Shown here in pieces: positions 45,831-58,408 of a DNA stretch of 64,000 bases. A program made the position numbers and the translations under genes. The stretch is from Delphinus delphis (Eukaryota > Chordata > Mammalia > Artiodactyla > Delphinidae), in NCBI RefSeq assembly GCF_949987515.2, contig NC_082696.1, positions 58,124,947-58,188,946 of the forward strand. Direction: 5' to 3'. The first letter of the stretch is position 1. The number at the start of each line of letters is the position of its first letter. The notes under the pieces were generated by a model that worked only from the letters and a program-made list of their open reading frames with translations, ran no database searches and was not told the origin of the DNA.

Positions 45831-47239
45831 TTGATATAAAGAGGTATTGAGAGTAAGGTGCTCCTCAGGATATAACCCCTTGGGAACACAATGGGAAAAC
45901 CATGGAGAAGGGAGTTTTTAAAGGCCATTCAGTAAAGAACTTAAAAGTCACCCTTGGCTCTATCCATACTCTTCCTCCTATTTACAGCCTCTGGTAAGCA
46001 GTAGGCACTCAATAAATATTTGTTCAATATATGAACAAATATTCAGTCTCATATTTCTATCCGTGAGTTCAGCAATCATCAGTAGTCTAAAAAATTGCAC
46101 CTGATTGCAACTGTATCGTTCCTGTCAATTAGAAAGAAATCTTCCTGTTATCTACTTTGTGCTTTTTCTGGTCTGAAGCTTAGGAGTCTGTGTTAATTTG
46201 TATATCTGGGTTAACCTAACGTTAACGGTTTCCTATACATTTACTTAGCCAGTATTTATTGAGAATCTTCCATATTTCACTAGGTGCTACAGTTTAGTTT
46301 CCACCTCAACATCTGAAGTATATACCTTGATAAGTGTTAAGACAGATATAAATAGAAGCTGCTATGGAAATGCAAAGGGAGAGAGCTTTACCCACCTTGT
46401 GAGTGTGTGTGCATGCAGGGACGGGGAGCTCAGGAAGGAGATGGTGGAGATGGTGGCTTCTCATACTCTGATAGTGATGCATTACATTTCAGTGAATAGG
46501 TGGATACCATGTTGAGAAAAAAATGTTTGGAGACTGACTAAACATTTAGTGAAATATACTCTGGTACAAAGGGATGAAAATCTTTGGATGTGGAAATGTG
46601 ACTCTCAACATCCGGCCTTGCAAAATATAAAAGAAAAAAATACCTGTACTAAACTTCCCTAGTATGAGTCTCTTAAACACTTATTTGTTTGTTTTCCAGC
46701 TTTGTTGAGATATAATTGATATCTTTAACCTTTAAAGGCATTTGGCTCTGTGATTGTCCTCCTGGAAGGTCAATGAGAGTGTGGAGCAGATTGATGGGGA
46801 GAAATGAGTCTTTTATGATGAACTAAATTACAATTCCAGCTTCTGGTGGCAGGAATTAACCAAAAAAGGCAAGGGTGTTGTGTAGGACATTTCTTTCATA
46901 GTTTCTGTTCCTGAAGGGAGAGAACAAGAGAGCTTTCTTTTATATTGACTAATGTCTGTCAAAGAAGAACAATGCCAAGTGTTAAACAGAAATATCAGTA
47001 TATCACTTTTACTAATAACATTGAAATGAGACACGGACTGCCTGCCATATTACTTAGGAAATTGCTTGGATAACGGAAGCCCTTGCACTTCATGAGTAAA
47101 CACAGACAAGGGTACAGGAGTCACAGGGAAGCTAGTTCAGGTAATGGCCTGGCATTCACAATGGTAAAAAGAAGTGATGAAGGCTTGAAAAGCAAAGGGA
47201 AAACTCATCTGAAGAGTGAGGATCAAAAACGTTTGCTAG
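45831..47239. other. Mostly unique DNA with small relics
   Basis: L2 3' tip at about 45985-46025 (GTAGGCACTCAATAAATATT) ends in an 11-base perfect inverted repeat (46015-46043). An inverted L2 scrap is at 46250-46305 (CCAGTATTTATTGAGAATCT). An L1M scrap is at 46690-46730 (CCAGCTTTGTTGAGATATAA). The rest is unrecognised. Confidence 0.4.
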
Positions 47240-47330
47240 CATATTTGCTCATCTGTAAAATGAGGAGTTTGGGACTGGATCAAGTCCAAGGTTCTTGCCA
47301 TCTTTGACACATTATGGACCTATGGATCCA
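47240..47330 (+). mobile_element. MIR3-like SINE relic
   Basis: TTGCTCATCTGTAAAATGAG, GAGTTTGGGACTGGATCAAG and TCCAAGGTTCTTGCCATCTT resemble the MIR/MIR3 3' half. Confidence 0.55.
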
Positions 47331-47724
47331 ATAAGGAGCAGACAGGCAGCAGAGGGAAATGACTGACTTATTGATTGGAACTTAGTATACTTTTCTTGTC
47401 AAGAATTAAGGTTCTATAAACAATGTTCCAATTCAGGGCATTTTTAAAGATAAAAATGAAACTATAACAATATGCAGGCAAAAATTACAGAACACAGATA
47501 AGTGTCATACTATCAAACTGATGCTCCGATCACGTGCGGTTTTCCTCTGTGAGTGAGGTCTACGGAAAGTTCATTAAATCTTTGGGATATTGAAGAACTC
47601 TTAGTACACCATTTCTTTGTTGTGCTAAAGAGTATCCCTAAAACCTCAGAGAGTGGAGAATTTTAGAAAAATTAAGTAACTTATAATCATGGTGTATTGA
47701 TATTGAGAGAATCTGCTTCAAAAT
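47331..47724. other. Unique DNA, nothing recognised
   Basis: AT-rich spacer without ORF or repeat. Confidence 0.45.
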
Positions 47725-47735
47725 AGAACATGAGA

Positions 47736-47950
47736 GGGCTTCCCTGGTGGCGCAGTGGTTGGGAGTCCGCCTGCCAATGCAGGGGACGCGGGTTCGTGCC
47801 CCGATCCGGGGAGGATCCCACATGCTGTGGAGCGGCTGGGCCCGTGGGTCGTGGCCGCTGAGGCTGCGCGTCCGGAGCCTGTGCTCCGCAACGGGAGAGG
47901 CCGCAGTGGTGAGAGGCCCGCGTACCGCAAAAAAAAAAAAAAAAAAAAAA
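47736..47950 (+). mobile_element. CHR-type tRNA-Glu SINE, short form
   Basis: GGGCTTCCCTGGTGGCGCAG head, B box GGTTCGTGCC, A-tail of about 21. Duplication AGAA(C/T)ATGAGA is at 47725-47735 and 47951-47961, one mismatch. Confidence 0.95.
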
Positions 47951-48039
47951 AGAATATGAGATCAGTGCATGTCATTAGTTCATGAAAATTTCTATGTTCA
48001 GTTGAACATTTTTGGGAGAGCGAGATGTTCATCAAAATA

Positions 48040-48430
48040 AGTGCTCCCCAATCACAGAATTGTCACTGGAAAGTGTCTGCCCAACCATGGACATCTTTGC
48101 CAAACTCCTTGCTTCTTGGTAGGATCACATGACTATTCTTGTTGGTGGGCTATTAGTGGAAATGATACACATTTCTTGGCCCAGGGTATGGAGAACAGAG
48201 TGTGCCTTCACCAAAGTCTGTGTGTCCTTGTGATTGGATGTAGGGAACTCTGTAATCCTAGGGAACGGCAGAACCGCAGGATGGAGGAAACCCAGATCTC
48301 TTACTCACTGAGTGCAAGAAATCTGCCCATCTACCAGGAATACTGCATAGTGCTGTTAAGTGAACAGGAAGTAAACTTCTATTGACCTTTCGGGGTTTAT
48401 TTGTTATAGCAATTACCTGATTGATATAGG
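48040..48430 (+). mobile_element. MLT1-like (ERVL-MaLR) LTR relic
   Basis: TGGAAATGATACACATTTCT in the left half, then GTGTCCTTGTGATTGGATGT, AAACTTCTATTGACCTTTCG, GGGTTTATTTGTTATAGCAA and CTGATTGATATAG at the end follow the MLT1 layout. Confidence 0.6.
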
Positions 48431-51239
48431 CACCAAATCCCTTGGTCTTCTACAGGATGGTAAATGAGTTCATTGGAGAGAAACACACACACTCTGATGT
48501 ATGAGTAATGGAGCCTATTGGAAATCCTGACACGTTCTGTGGTCTAAAGCTATAAGGAAGGAGAAATCAGTAATCCTTTTTCTTTTCTTTCTTTTTTTTT
48601 TTTGGTGATGTTAAGATCTTATAAAACAATTGGAGTTCTCTGGCTTTTTTCTTGCCTAAATCAAGGTGGGATATTTTGCTTCAGCCATTCAAAAGCATCG
48701 AAGAGTTGCTTCTTGATAATTTGCCACCTTGATTTCAGAGAGAAACACAAGTTTTTGACTTTTCTTTGGCCATACTTGATGAAAGGGGACAAGTATAGTC
48801 ATTATGAGGTAGGCAAAAAAAATATGGTTAAGACTTGGGAAATAGCAGAAAATGCCATTTATTTTTATACTTAGTCCATGAGCAGAGAAAACGAATCATA
48901 GAATCTTCAAGTGTCAATAGCCACATTACATTTTTAATGTTATTGCTAGCATTAAAAAACACAATGGACCAAATAACATGTGTGATAAATATATCTGCTA
49001 GTCAAAGGAATTTCCTATTAAGACTCAATCTTCCCTCTTTCAGTCGGTACTCACTGGTCTTTGTAGCAGCTAGTAGTCAGTACTCTTTAAGTACTGAGCT
49101 AACGGAAACCCAAGAGTGAGATAAACAGTCTCATATAGTCTTAAAGACAAAACTCTATATTCTGGTAAAGTTTAAGAATTGGCACCATTGTAAAAATTGG
49201 TAGAAACTGATAATATCTAAAACCTGGGCAAGGGAAAATGGATCACTGTAAAAAAATGTTGTGTGGTAAAACAGTTTAATTGGTATGATGACAAGATGAA
49301 AGAAAAAGGGAATTGCAGTCAAATTGTTGTATTCACATCAATATATTAAATAAACCAGCTAGTTTGGGCAAAACTAATAGGAACCTATCTCCTAAGACAG
49401 AGATGAATGTTTCCAGATACCTCTGTGTTTTGAACACCTCAAAGAGTCCTGCTCTCTCTGGGATGACTGGTTTTGTGTATAATTCACAGAAAGGCTTTAT
49501 CAGTCAATGTCTGCTTCACTCAACTCCCTGTTTGTGTGAAGATTAAATATTTAATCATTGCTCTTTGAAAGTTTCCAAAACAACTCAGTACACATTTTGG
49601 TAGACTATTAAAAATTTATTTTCATTTTCTTTTTTAATGATCAGGGATTACTTAGAAATAACAAGTTCCACCAGGGCCAGGACTAGGTTGAGGGAGGGAG
49701 GCAAGCAGGGTATACAGTTTAAGGAGGCACTCGTCCTCACCCTTTACTTGCATGACTCTGAGAGTGAGTTCTTCCTTAAATGTGGTGCCCTAGGTACTTC
49801 ACTTGCCCCACCCTAATCCCATCCCTGAATGCCACAGATAAACTATCATGAAAACGGTATATTTGTGGTGTGCAAGGCAATCTGGGACTGCTTAAACATA
49901 GTTTACGTCCGAGTTTGGGTATCTGGTAGTAATTTCTTAATGAGAAATGCAGGAAAATCAGCTCCAATGTCAAGGTGAGTTCCTGCTGAGCAAATGACAC
50001 CAGGAAAGAAAAGCTCCTCTTTTGGTCTTTGCTTGAATAATAATAATAATAAAAAAGATCTATAATTGGATTTCCTTAAAGGCATGGAGAACTCACATCT
50101 TTATAACTTTTCAGACTGAAAAGTAGTCCTTTTGAATTCTATTAACTTTGCAGCCTACAGTTTTTAGAAAGTAAGATTATGTAGCTTCTGAAGGAAACCA
50201 GGAACAATGAAGGGAGCGATATTCGCATTCACAAGTTATTCTGTGTTGGCAGATCGTCACCTTTTGTAGAAATATCACAATTTTTCAAAAGGACCACTTT
50301 GAAGATAAAGAATTATATTTAATTTTTTTTTTTGGTTGTTGTTAATAAAAAGTCATTTTGAATGCTCACTTTGCAATGGAAATCCCATTGCCCTTTAGCA
50401 CGGTGCAGCCCACTTCAGGTAACCGCACAGCAGTCAAGGGCACCATCCCCCTCTCATCTTCAACTCTGAGAGAATAATAGCCCACACGCACACCTCTGCC
50501 ACTTAAGTTTCTAAAGATTCCTGTTAGCAGAGGAATGAGAACCCGGTCATCTAGGAAATTTTAGTAGTACAACATCTAAAGAGATGGCAGCTAATAGCTA
50601 CAGTAGAAAAGAGTAGCTAGCCAATTTCATGCATGGGTCACAATTCTGTGTTTTTAGATTCCCATCTTAGTTTAAATTCCTAAACCTCCAAAACCTGTAA
50701 CATGTGAGAAAGAGTTGGCTACACTTGGGTCACTGATGAGAAAACAAGATCTCCAGAAAGCTTGCCCTCTTATTCCTGACAGAAGTTTCAAGGGATCAAG
50801 ATTGGTAGATTGAATCTCCTCTCTTGGGAAACTAGATTTTCACATCACATAAAAGATGGTGGCAGTTTTCATATATGTGATGTCACAGTCAGGGCTCAGG
50901 AGGTGACCATAAATGTAACTGCTGTGCTGAATGCATGGCTTCTAGGATATGATGAAACCCTACTCTGCCTTTGCTTCTACTGCTCCTTTAACATTTAGGC
51001 AGGGAGGAGAATCTTTCTCTGCCCCTGGAGAGATGATCCCATGATTTTTATGATGATTCTTAGATAAAAGATTGGTAGAGGATCCCTTTAAGCTGAAAAC
51101 AAAGTCTCAATTCAGAAATTAGATTTTCTGGCCCAAGCGGTAAACTCTTGCTTTCATCCTCTTGCAAAGGGAAGACTTCAGCGCTGAAGCCCCACCCCCA
51201 TGTTAAGGCCTGTATTGACATCTTTCATTTCCTACTTGT
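48431..51239. other. Unique DNA, nothing recognised
   Basis: T-run at about 48588-48603, (AAT)n at about 50036-50052 and a T-run near 50322-50333. Frames up to 94 codons (48602-49119) have no domain signature. Confidence 0.4.
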
Positions 51240-51660
51240 TTCCTGCTTCTCATCTCCACGAGGGGGAGGGAGGAGAAGTGAGAAGCTCTTTCCTGGAGGG
51301 CGCTTTCCTGGTTCTTCAGAGAGTCCCATCACCGGGGCCTCTCACCTGCAGTTCCCGCGGTGTAGGCGGGGTTCCCGTGGCCTCTTCCTGGGCTCCTGGG
51401 CAGTGGTGGATCGGCTGCAGACTCCTCCTGTTGGCGTCTAGGACCCAACAGAATCTCGCTCCATCGTGGCCTCCTTCGGGTGCAGGGGAAACATGGGCGC
51501 TGCAGGTGCAGACTGACCGGGCACCTGCTCCCCCGGCCATCGTGGTCCTCAGCGTGTTGGGCGCAGCTCTCAGGGGCTGCATCCCAGAGGATGCCCTCAC
51601 TAGGCGCCAGGTAAAGGAGTCGCACCCCTGCTGAGGATCCTCACACTACGAGTAGGTAAC
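51240..51660 (+). promoter_or_regulatory. CpG-rich block with open frame and strong splice donor
   Basis: By hand count about 18 CpGs lie in 51301-51625, far above the surrounding DNA, and no SINE explains them. A plus-strand frame (51200-51634, 144 codons) and two minus-strand frames are open. The block ends CTAGGCGCCAG|GTAAAG at 51610, a near-ideal 5' splice site. This fits a small CpG island with a first exon of an unrecognised transcript, or chance. The encoded peptide matches no family I know. Confidence 0.25.
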
Positions 51661-51765
51661 AGGTAACGGCTAATGGCCCTCTCCAAATAAATCTCTTCAC
51701 CAAGTCCCTTTGCTCTTCCTTCCATCCCTGGTCCTTGTGCGTAGCAGCTCTCCTGCTAGGGCCTG
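51661..51765. other. Spacer
   Basis: Contains TAACAGGTAACGGCTAATGG. No feature is recognised. Confidence 0.3.
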
Positions 51766-51965
51766 TTGTATTAATACCTCAGTCCGAACTGCAGCTGGAG
51801 GATTCCCATTGTAACACCGTGCTACATAAATGAAACAGAATGATCAGGAGATTTTCTATTAAACATAATTTATAGAATGTCTAATGATTTAATGATCTTT
51901 ATCTGCTTAATATGATCTATCTGGTAAAAATCCTTCGCTGAAGCCTGCTCCGTCCCGGCTACGGT
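51766..51965. other. Possible conserved non-coding element
   Basis: Repeat-free and rich in homeodomain-like cores (GTATTAATACC, TCTATTAAACATAATTTATA, TCTAATGATTTAATGATC, GCTTAATATGATC). No ORF. Adjacent to the CpG-rich block. Inference only. Confidence 0.25.
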
Positions 51966-52929
51966 ACCGGTACAGTTAGTTGATGTGTAGTGTGAGGATC
52001 TTGCTCATGTGCTTTGACCCAAACGCTCTCGAGCACAGAGACATGTGCTCCTTATTCACCAGGGCCAGCCAGGATGTGGGTCCTCCCCGCCTCAGTCATT
52101 CACGCCCTGGCTGATTTTGGACAACCATGCCCACTTTCTCCAAAAATGGAGGTGCTTTCTAAGTGCCTCTTTCTTTTAAAAGGCAGTAAATATTTCCCCC
52201 ATCTAGACACTATATTAAGTCTATAACTCACAAAGAATAATTTCATAACCTATTGGCCTAACACCCTTTACCTGCAATTTAGCGTCCTCAGGAAGGGTTC
52301 TTGTCAAGCATCAGTGACATAAATACACTTGCTAGATCACCAAATGTTTAGAAAAGTAAACCCTGGCTGTCTAGGGGGCGGGAGATGCAGGCTTCTTTCC
52401 CTTATGGGGATCCGGGACCTACTGATGTTTGAGAACGCGGCACTTCTGGACAAAAGAATTATCTAGGAAACCTGAAGGAGCTACGTAAAAAACTGACACC
52501 TAAAGAGCTTTCCCTCTTCATACTTTCCTTCTTGTTTTTCCTCTTAGTTTTGGAGCTTGGAAGATAGCACTCAAAGAGTGTGTCAGCACTGTGGGGAGAA
52601 GCTGAAGCTGACTCTTTGGAAGTGCTCCTGGCTGGAGGTTTTCAGCAGGCAGTCGTTGTTTCTGTCTAAGTTGTTCCCCTCAGCTCACCAGGGTGGGAAG
52701 CTGACAGGTACTGCAAAAAACACACAGAGAGAAGAGAGCCTAGCATAGAATACAGTTTTAAGGGAAATGGTAATTCACCCCATCAGTATTCAAACCGCAT
52801 ACTTTCTGCTCATGAAAGCTTTAATGCAGGGAAAAATCTTACGTAAGCAAAATATTTGCCTTGAAAGAAAAATATGAACAACCCAAATGAGGTCATTTCC
52901 TATAATTTTCTATTCTTTCCAGTAGACAA
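51966..52929. other. Unique DNA, nothing recognised
   Basis: Short frames only (63 and 70 codons). A G-rich spot CTAGGGGGCGGGAG lies at about 52370. Confidence 0.4.
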
Positions 52930-53040
52930 TGCAACACATTTTACTGAATATCTTCTCTACACTCACAATGGAGACATAAATTTGAATAGGTTGCAGGCCC
53001 TGCCTTCCGGGAGCTTACAATGAGGAGGAGATTAACTGGT
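52930..53040 (-). mobile_element. L2 LINE 3' end, inverted, diverged
   Basis: TTTTACTGAATATCTTCTCT, CAATGGAGACATAAATTTGA and CCTGCCTTCCGGGAGCTTAC match inverted L2. Confidence 0.7.
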
Positions 53041-53821
53041 ATTTGATAGTTAACCATCTACTGCTTTAAAGCAAAATTGATTTTCAGAGCAGCAGTGAAA
53101 CTACCGGTTTTCTACTATGTGACAATCATGACCAGGAAGATATTTCTAATGTTAATAATGTCTCCTACCCAAGGAACTCAGGGGATGTTCACAGCACAAT
53201 GGCGTCTAAAACCAAAAGCCGTAGAGCCTGTTCTTTTATTCATGAGAAAAGACTGAAAATGTACCTGAGAATACGTGTGTCCCCTCTTTCCAGGGACTCT
53301 TTTATTATTATCTTCTAATTCCAAAAGGATACTTCCTGTCTCTGTGATTTAAGCAAAAAGTTGTTCCTTAGAGCTCATCCTCAGGGCTTATTCTTTCGTT
53401 TATTTGGTGAACCTCGTTTCGTGGCCTATCGTGCAACCCCATCGTCCATTCTATAACTTAGCATATCATTTTACTCTTAGCTTATCCAGCTTACATGTTT
53501 GGTGGAGAGCAAATCCATCTTTTTCTCCAGCATAATGAAAAAACATGAACCTTGTGTTCCAATCAAGTGAGGCTCTTCGTCATCACATTGTTTGGAGCTT
53601 TCTTACCTCCATTCTTTTTTCTCTCTTCTCTTTTCTCTCCATCTCCATTCATTTAACTCCTTCCCACCTTTCATGTATAACCCAAATGCTATCTTTCCTG
53701 GTTAAACCCAGTAGGTCTCCCCTGACCTTCCCACCAACACCAAACATTTGTGTTGTGAACGCCCATTGTGTAAGGCATTAATGCTGTCCACTGCATTTGT
53801 TTCTCTCATTTCGGGCTTGTT
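53041..53821. other. Unique DNA, possibly decayed L2
   Basis: The part at 53665-53735 (ATGTATAACCCAAATGCTAT, CCCTGACC) is weakly L2-like. A CT-rich tract lies at 53608-53650. No gene. Confidence 0.35.
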
Positions 53822-54121
53822 AGAAGATTGTTCCTCTCTACTCTGAGCTCAAGTGTGGTTGTGGCGCATTTCCAGCCAACAAAATGTGAATGGAAGTGAT
53901 TGTGTCGCCTCCATGTGGAAGCTTTACGAGCCAGTATGTGCTGTGTCGTATTCTCTTTTCCCTCTGCCGTGACGACCAGTGATAATCCACATGGTGCCAC
54001 ATCAGCCTGGGTCGTAGGTTGACAGTGATCATGATGTGGAATAACGTTTGTTGTTTAAGCCATCGAGATGGTGAGGTTGTTTGTTACTGCAGCAAAACCT
54101 CGTGTATTCTGACTGATAATG
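53822..54121 (+). mobile_element. MLT1-like (ERVL-MaLR) LTR relic
   Basis: TTCCAGCCAACAAAATGTGA, TTCTCTTTTCCCTCTGCCGT, TTTGTTGTTTAAGCCATCGA, GAGGTTGTTTGTTACTGCAG and a CTGACTGATA end follow MLT1 structure. Confidence 0.75.
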
Positions 54122-54369
54122 TGAATACGTAATGCTGATGTCTCTTCGTTCAGTTCACTTCTCAAAGGTATGCTTGATATTCAGTCCAGTTGAGACTTCA
54201 GAGGATGGCAGCTCCAAGCCAGTGTCTAATTGCAACCATAGGAGGGACTCCAAGGAAGAGCTAAGAAGGAAAGCAGGGTTTCTGGTCACCTGTTTTCTCA
54301 GTGGCTATGGAATTTCTTTCCAAAGGAGTCCTTAATGCATAAGGAATGTGTACAAGTAGGAGGTGAGTA
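54122..54369. other. Unique DNA, nothing recognised
   Basis: Short spacer between an LTR relic and an L2 fragment. Confidence 0.4.
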
Positions 54370-54560
54370 AGACAGACCTTCCTTGGCTGACCCTGTGAAG
54401 GCTGGTGTCCCCAAGGTTCTGCTCTTGACCCTCTCTATTCTCTGCACATTCTCTCTGAAAAACCTTATATTCCATGATTTCAATCACAAATTTTATGTCT
54501 ATGACTTCCATATCTGTATTTCTAGCCCTAGAAAGACCTGCCCAACTGAGCCCTTTCTAA
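54370..54560 (+). mobile_element. L2 LINE internal fragment
   Basis: TTCTGCTCTTGACCCTCTCT, ATTTCAATCACAAATTTTAT, GTCTATGACTTCCATATCTG and TTTCTAGCCCTAGAAAGACC match the L2 region that encodes the end of its reverse-transcriptase ORF, now broken. Confidence 0.65.
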
Positions 54561-55099
54561 GTTTCTACGATATCATGAGCAACGTAAAATGTTTTTTTTT
54601 TTTCACCACTAATTTTGGAATCATTTGTTATGCAGCAAAGTAACCAGAATAGTGAATTACCTTCATTGCTCTTGCCCCTTCCCTCACTAGTGCCACTCCT
54701 GCAGCCTAGGGATGGGGCAGGCATCCTCCTTGACTTTATCCCACAGCCCCTTACCCATGGTCCCATCCTGACATGGCCCCATCCTGACCTCCCCACGCTT
54801 GCTGAGATTCTGATTCTGAATAGGCTGAATGGCATCTCAAGTGTGGATGAATCTAATGAGTGCTTTGTGTTCTCAAAGCTCTTCAGAGTGGTGATGAGCA
54901 ATTTTGCTTCCTTTCAGTGTATTGGTATGAAAAGAGGAGAGGTTTGGCATAGGGAAGAACCTATATAGTCTCTGATTTTCCTTTGATTCTGATGGTAATA
55001 AACTTTAGGAAAATTTCTGAGAATCCATGTTCTGGACTGAATATCAGCATTTAGGAACATGGCAGCAGGCCATTGCTCTGGAAAATGATCTTGCCTTGG
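54561..55099. other. Unique DNA with a T-run
   Basis: A 12-T run lies at about 54592-54603. Two frames of 114 and 117 codons overlap on opposite strands (54557-54968), a sign of chance. Confidence 0.35.
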
Positions 55100-55500
55100 C
55101 CAAGTATCAATGCTGGTGGATAGTGGGAAATAGTGTCAAGATAGGGCTGTGGCCAGGATGGGAAGGACCTTGAAGACCAGGCTAAAACATTTCAGGTTCA
55201 TCCTATGGGCATTTGGGAGACTTCAACATTTTTTAGGCATAGAAGGCATGATTATATGATTATAAGAAAGCAGAACTGGAGTTAGTGTGCAGGGTGGGGT
55301 GGATTCTAAGGGTATCGAGACTGGGGTCGGGAGACTATTGCAATAGTCCAGGTACCAACGTGAAGGGAATCTGTAGTAAGACTGGTGACAGGATAAAGAG
55401 GAAGGCAAAGACGTCAGAGACCCTGACGAGGACTGAGAGGACCTGGTGGCCACCTACATTAATATATGGGACAGGCAGTGGCAGAGAAGAGATCCAGCAT
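55100..55500 (-). mobile_element. L2 LINE internal fragment, inverted
   Basis: GGAAGGACCTTGAAGACCAG, GACTATTGCAATAGTCCAGG and AGAACTGGAGTTAGTGTGCA are typical of inverted L2. The remainder is diverged. Confidence 0.7.
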
Positions 55501-55554
55501 TAAACCTCCTCAATATATATAACTATTCCTACAATTAAGCATTTGTACAGTGTG

Positions 55555-55770
55555 TACTATGTGCTGAGAACTTTATGTAGATGCTTATATTAATTGTTAC
55601 AATAACCTTGGAGGCAGGTACTCTCAAGATCACCATTTTACAGAAGTAATTCAATCACAGAAGTCAATGCCCAAAGTTTTATAGCTTTGGGTAGAAAGCT
55701 GGTAAGTGGTAGAGTCAGGATTTGAACCCAGGCAGTTCACCTTCACAGCTGGTGCTATTCACCATTATTC
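55555..55770 (-). mobile_element. MIR SINE, inverted
   Basis: CCATTTTACAGAAGTAATTC, AAAGCTGGTAAGTGGTAGAG, TCAGGATTTGAACCCAGGCA and GGTGCTATTCACCATTATTC match inverted MIR. Confidence 0.82.
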
Positions 55771-58396
55771 TTTATCCCCTCTATTTATTTTCAGAACTCC
55801 CAGTCTTCTTTCTTTTAGTCTGATCACACTTGGAGGGCTTCATAAAACGTTATTTGATGCTGAACCTCGTTTTTCAATTGCTAATAAATGACCATCCTTC
55901 CCTGACCGAGGAAATAAACCAATTATATTCTGGGTCTGTGGAAGCATTTTCTGAAATAGAGTCTGTGTGGGTCAGCCAAGAACATATTAAGCTGTATAAC
56001 AATATCATTACCAACTCTTTCACCAGTCTGATTCTATATTGCTAGATATTTGCAAAAATAATTGCTCTATAAATCCACATGTGAAATTTGCTAAAGAGAG
56101 AGAGGGAGAAAGAGAGAGAGAACGTCAAAAAATGTGACTTCTATAGAGTTATTTATACGTAGTAAACACTTATGTTTCAAGGTGACCTACCCCACTAATA
56201 GAAATATCATTCATGGAAAAGATGATCAAAAGCACAACTATAGACAGAAACAACCTGAAAAATGCATTGTTAAATATAGTACAATGAAATACATTTCTAT
56301 TGTTCCCTGAAATTTGTGAGATGTAATCCAATAAACCAAAGAACTTTAATGATGAAAATGTATGTGTTTTTTGGAGGTGGAAACAGGCAAGAAGTGAATT
56401 TTGAAAATGATTTGTATAACTGCTTTACATATACCTGGTACCTTTGCTGCCAGGACTTTCACATACTTCAAGAACGACTTCTCAAATACACATTAATCAT
56501 CCCAGGGTCCTCAGAGAATATGTGAGAAGTAAACAGTGTTTATCAATAAGTTTTGTTCTCTTGCAAAAAAGAAACCCAACCTCGGTAACAGAAAGGTGAT
56601 AGCTCATTAACTGTGGACACAGCTGGAACATCTGGACTGAACCTGCCAGGTTCGATAGACATTTGAATGAAATGGGGGGAGGGGAGTCTTCTCCCTCTCT
56701 CCCTCCCTCCCTTCCTGCCTTCCTCCTTTTCCCTTTTAGGACATTTTCTGAAATGGCTCAGATTCTGACTGAGCACTGGAAAAAAACTAGTTCTTGCTTT
56801 TTCTCTTTTTTCTTCCTTTATACTTAATATGAAAACACAATTTCATCATAGTAGTTTCTGATTTACATTTCTGCTCCATTGGTGGATTTTTCCCTCTGTG
56901 TTCAGCAACATCTCACTCCCAATGACTATTTATAGCCTCCCAGGGTCTCTGTGGCCCTAAGTATCACCGTTGAATTTATCAGAGTTCTTGCCTATCCTGA
57001 TTGCCTAGGTGCACCTGCTGTGGGATTTATAGCCTTGAAAATAAGTACCAAACACCTAGTGGCTTTTAAACTTTTTTAAAATCAGTCTTTCAAGATAGGT
57101 TGTTTCCCACCCTTTGCCTCCTTAGGAGGTCCACAGTAGCTGTTTCTACATGATGTTGAATCATCCAAATGAAAAGTGAAAATTTTGCCAATCTCCTGTT
57201 CTCAGTTGTAGTTTAATGGAAGAGGCATTTGTGTGATTTTTGCAATGAAAACAAGGTTTCGAGGAGGGGAAGGAGCGAGATCTCTGCCTCCAGGCCCTTG
57301 TGTCTCTCATCCTGAATTACTCGGTCCCTTCATCCCACCACCAGTACCTGGTGATCGCCTCAAAGAGGTGCTGTCTGCTTTCAAGACCAAATTCTGGGTA
57401 CCAATGTCTTCTGTCCCCAAACCTGCTGTCCTGTGCCATGCACCTTGTCCTGCCACACAATCCTTCTGTAGTCCTTTGCAGAAAGGCTGAATATTTGTTA
57501 CATGAATCTACTCCCTTTCCATTCACAAAGAATGAGGATCATCTCAGCTAAAGACCATCTGCCTGTATATGTTCTCCTCCATCTGTCAGTTCAGAGCAGG
57601 GCAAATATGAAGAATGAGGGACTTCTGATGAGAGATGGTGGATATGTTGTTTAATCAAAGATTGTCTGCTCCATTTCTGATGTGGAAATGTGGGAGATTA
57701 AATGCATAAACCCTCAGACCAAGCTGGTGAAGGGGGCTAATGTGGCAACTTGATGGTTTAAGAGATGCCAATGAGATCAACTCTGCTTTTCCATGTAGCC
57801 CCAGGACCAGTAATTCTGGGCATGGTCAGGCAGTGTGGCTAGAAGCATTTGAGAGCTCACTTCCACGCATCACCTGTGTTTCTTTTCAAAGCAGCCACAA
57901 GTCTGCAATCATATTCCAAGGACCGAGGGGCAGGCTCTACCATTTTTCCTGTTGGGCTGATCTTTAGGGCCTCATTATGAGCTGAGGGGTCAGGAATGCT
58001 AGATTTGGTGGCCCCTGCCTATGGAAGGGGGACCCTAAAGCATCATGACTGTTAAACTCTGAAGGTCCCCTCCTTCTGTAACTCAGACCTAATGGGAGCC
58101 TCCTGTTACATTCAAATTGACATGACTTAGTCTGTAACCAAGTTCATCCCACCTGTTTTTGTCTTAAATAGGCAAATCTTGAGGTCCTTTCTGTCCCCAT
58201 TGGCTTCTCAGTCCTTTGGAGCCCCTATCATATTTCTCAGAGCAAGTTCTTGCCATCTTGAGTATAGGCTTGTTCCTTTGGCTTTAGGTCACTGCATTCC
58301 CTACTGGAAGTACAGCCTGGCTCCCGGCACTTGGAGAAGAAGAAGGCTTGTCAGTGTCTCGTGGCTCAGCAGAGGCAGTGCCTTAATTCTATAGTC
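55771..58396. other. Unique DNA, nothing certain
   Basis: An AG-rich patch lies at about 56092-56120. Frames of up to 85 codons (57233-57551) overlap in two phases. Part of 57560-58180 could be an undetected old LTR. No gene is recognised. Confidence 0.35.
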
Positions 58397-58408
58397 TGGG
58401 ATTTCTTT

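Noticed and set aside
47736..47816. Possible tRNA genes in SINE heads
   Set aside because: The A- and B-box-like sequences belong to tRNA-derived SINEs; no cloverleaf with a complete acceptor stem is formed.
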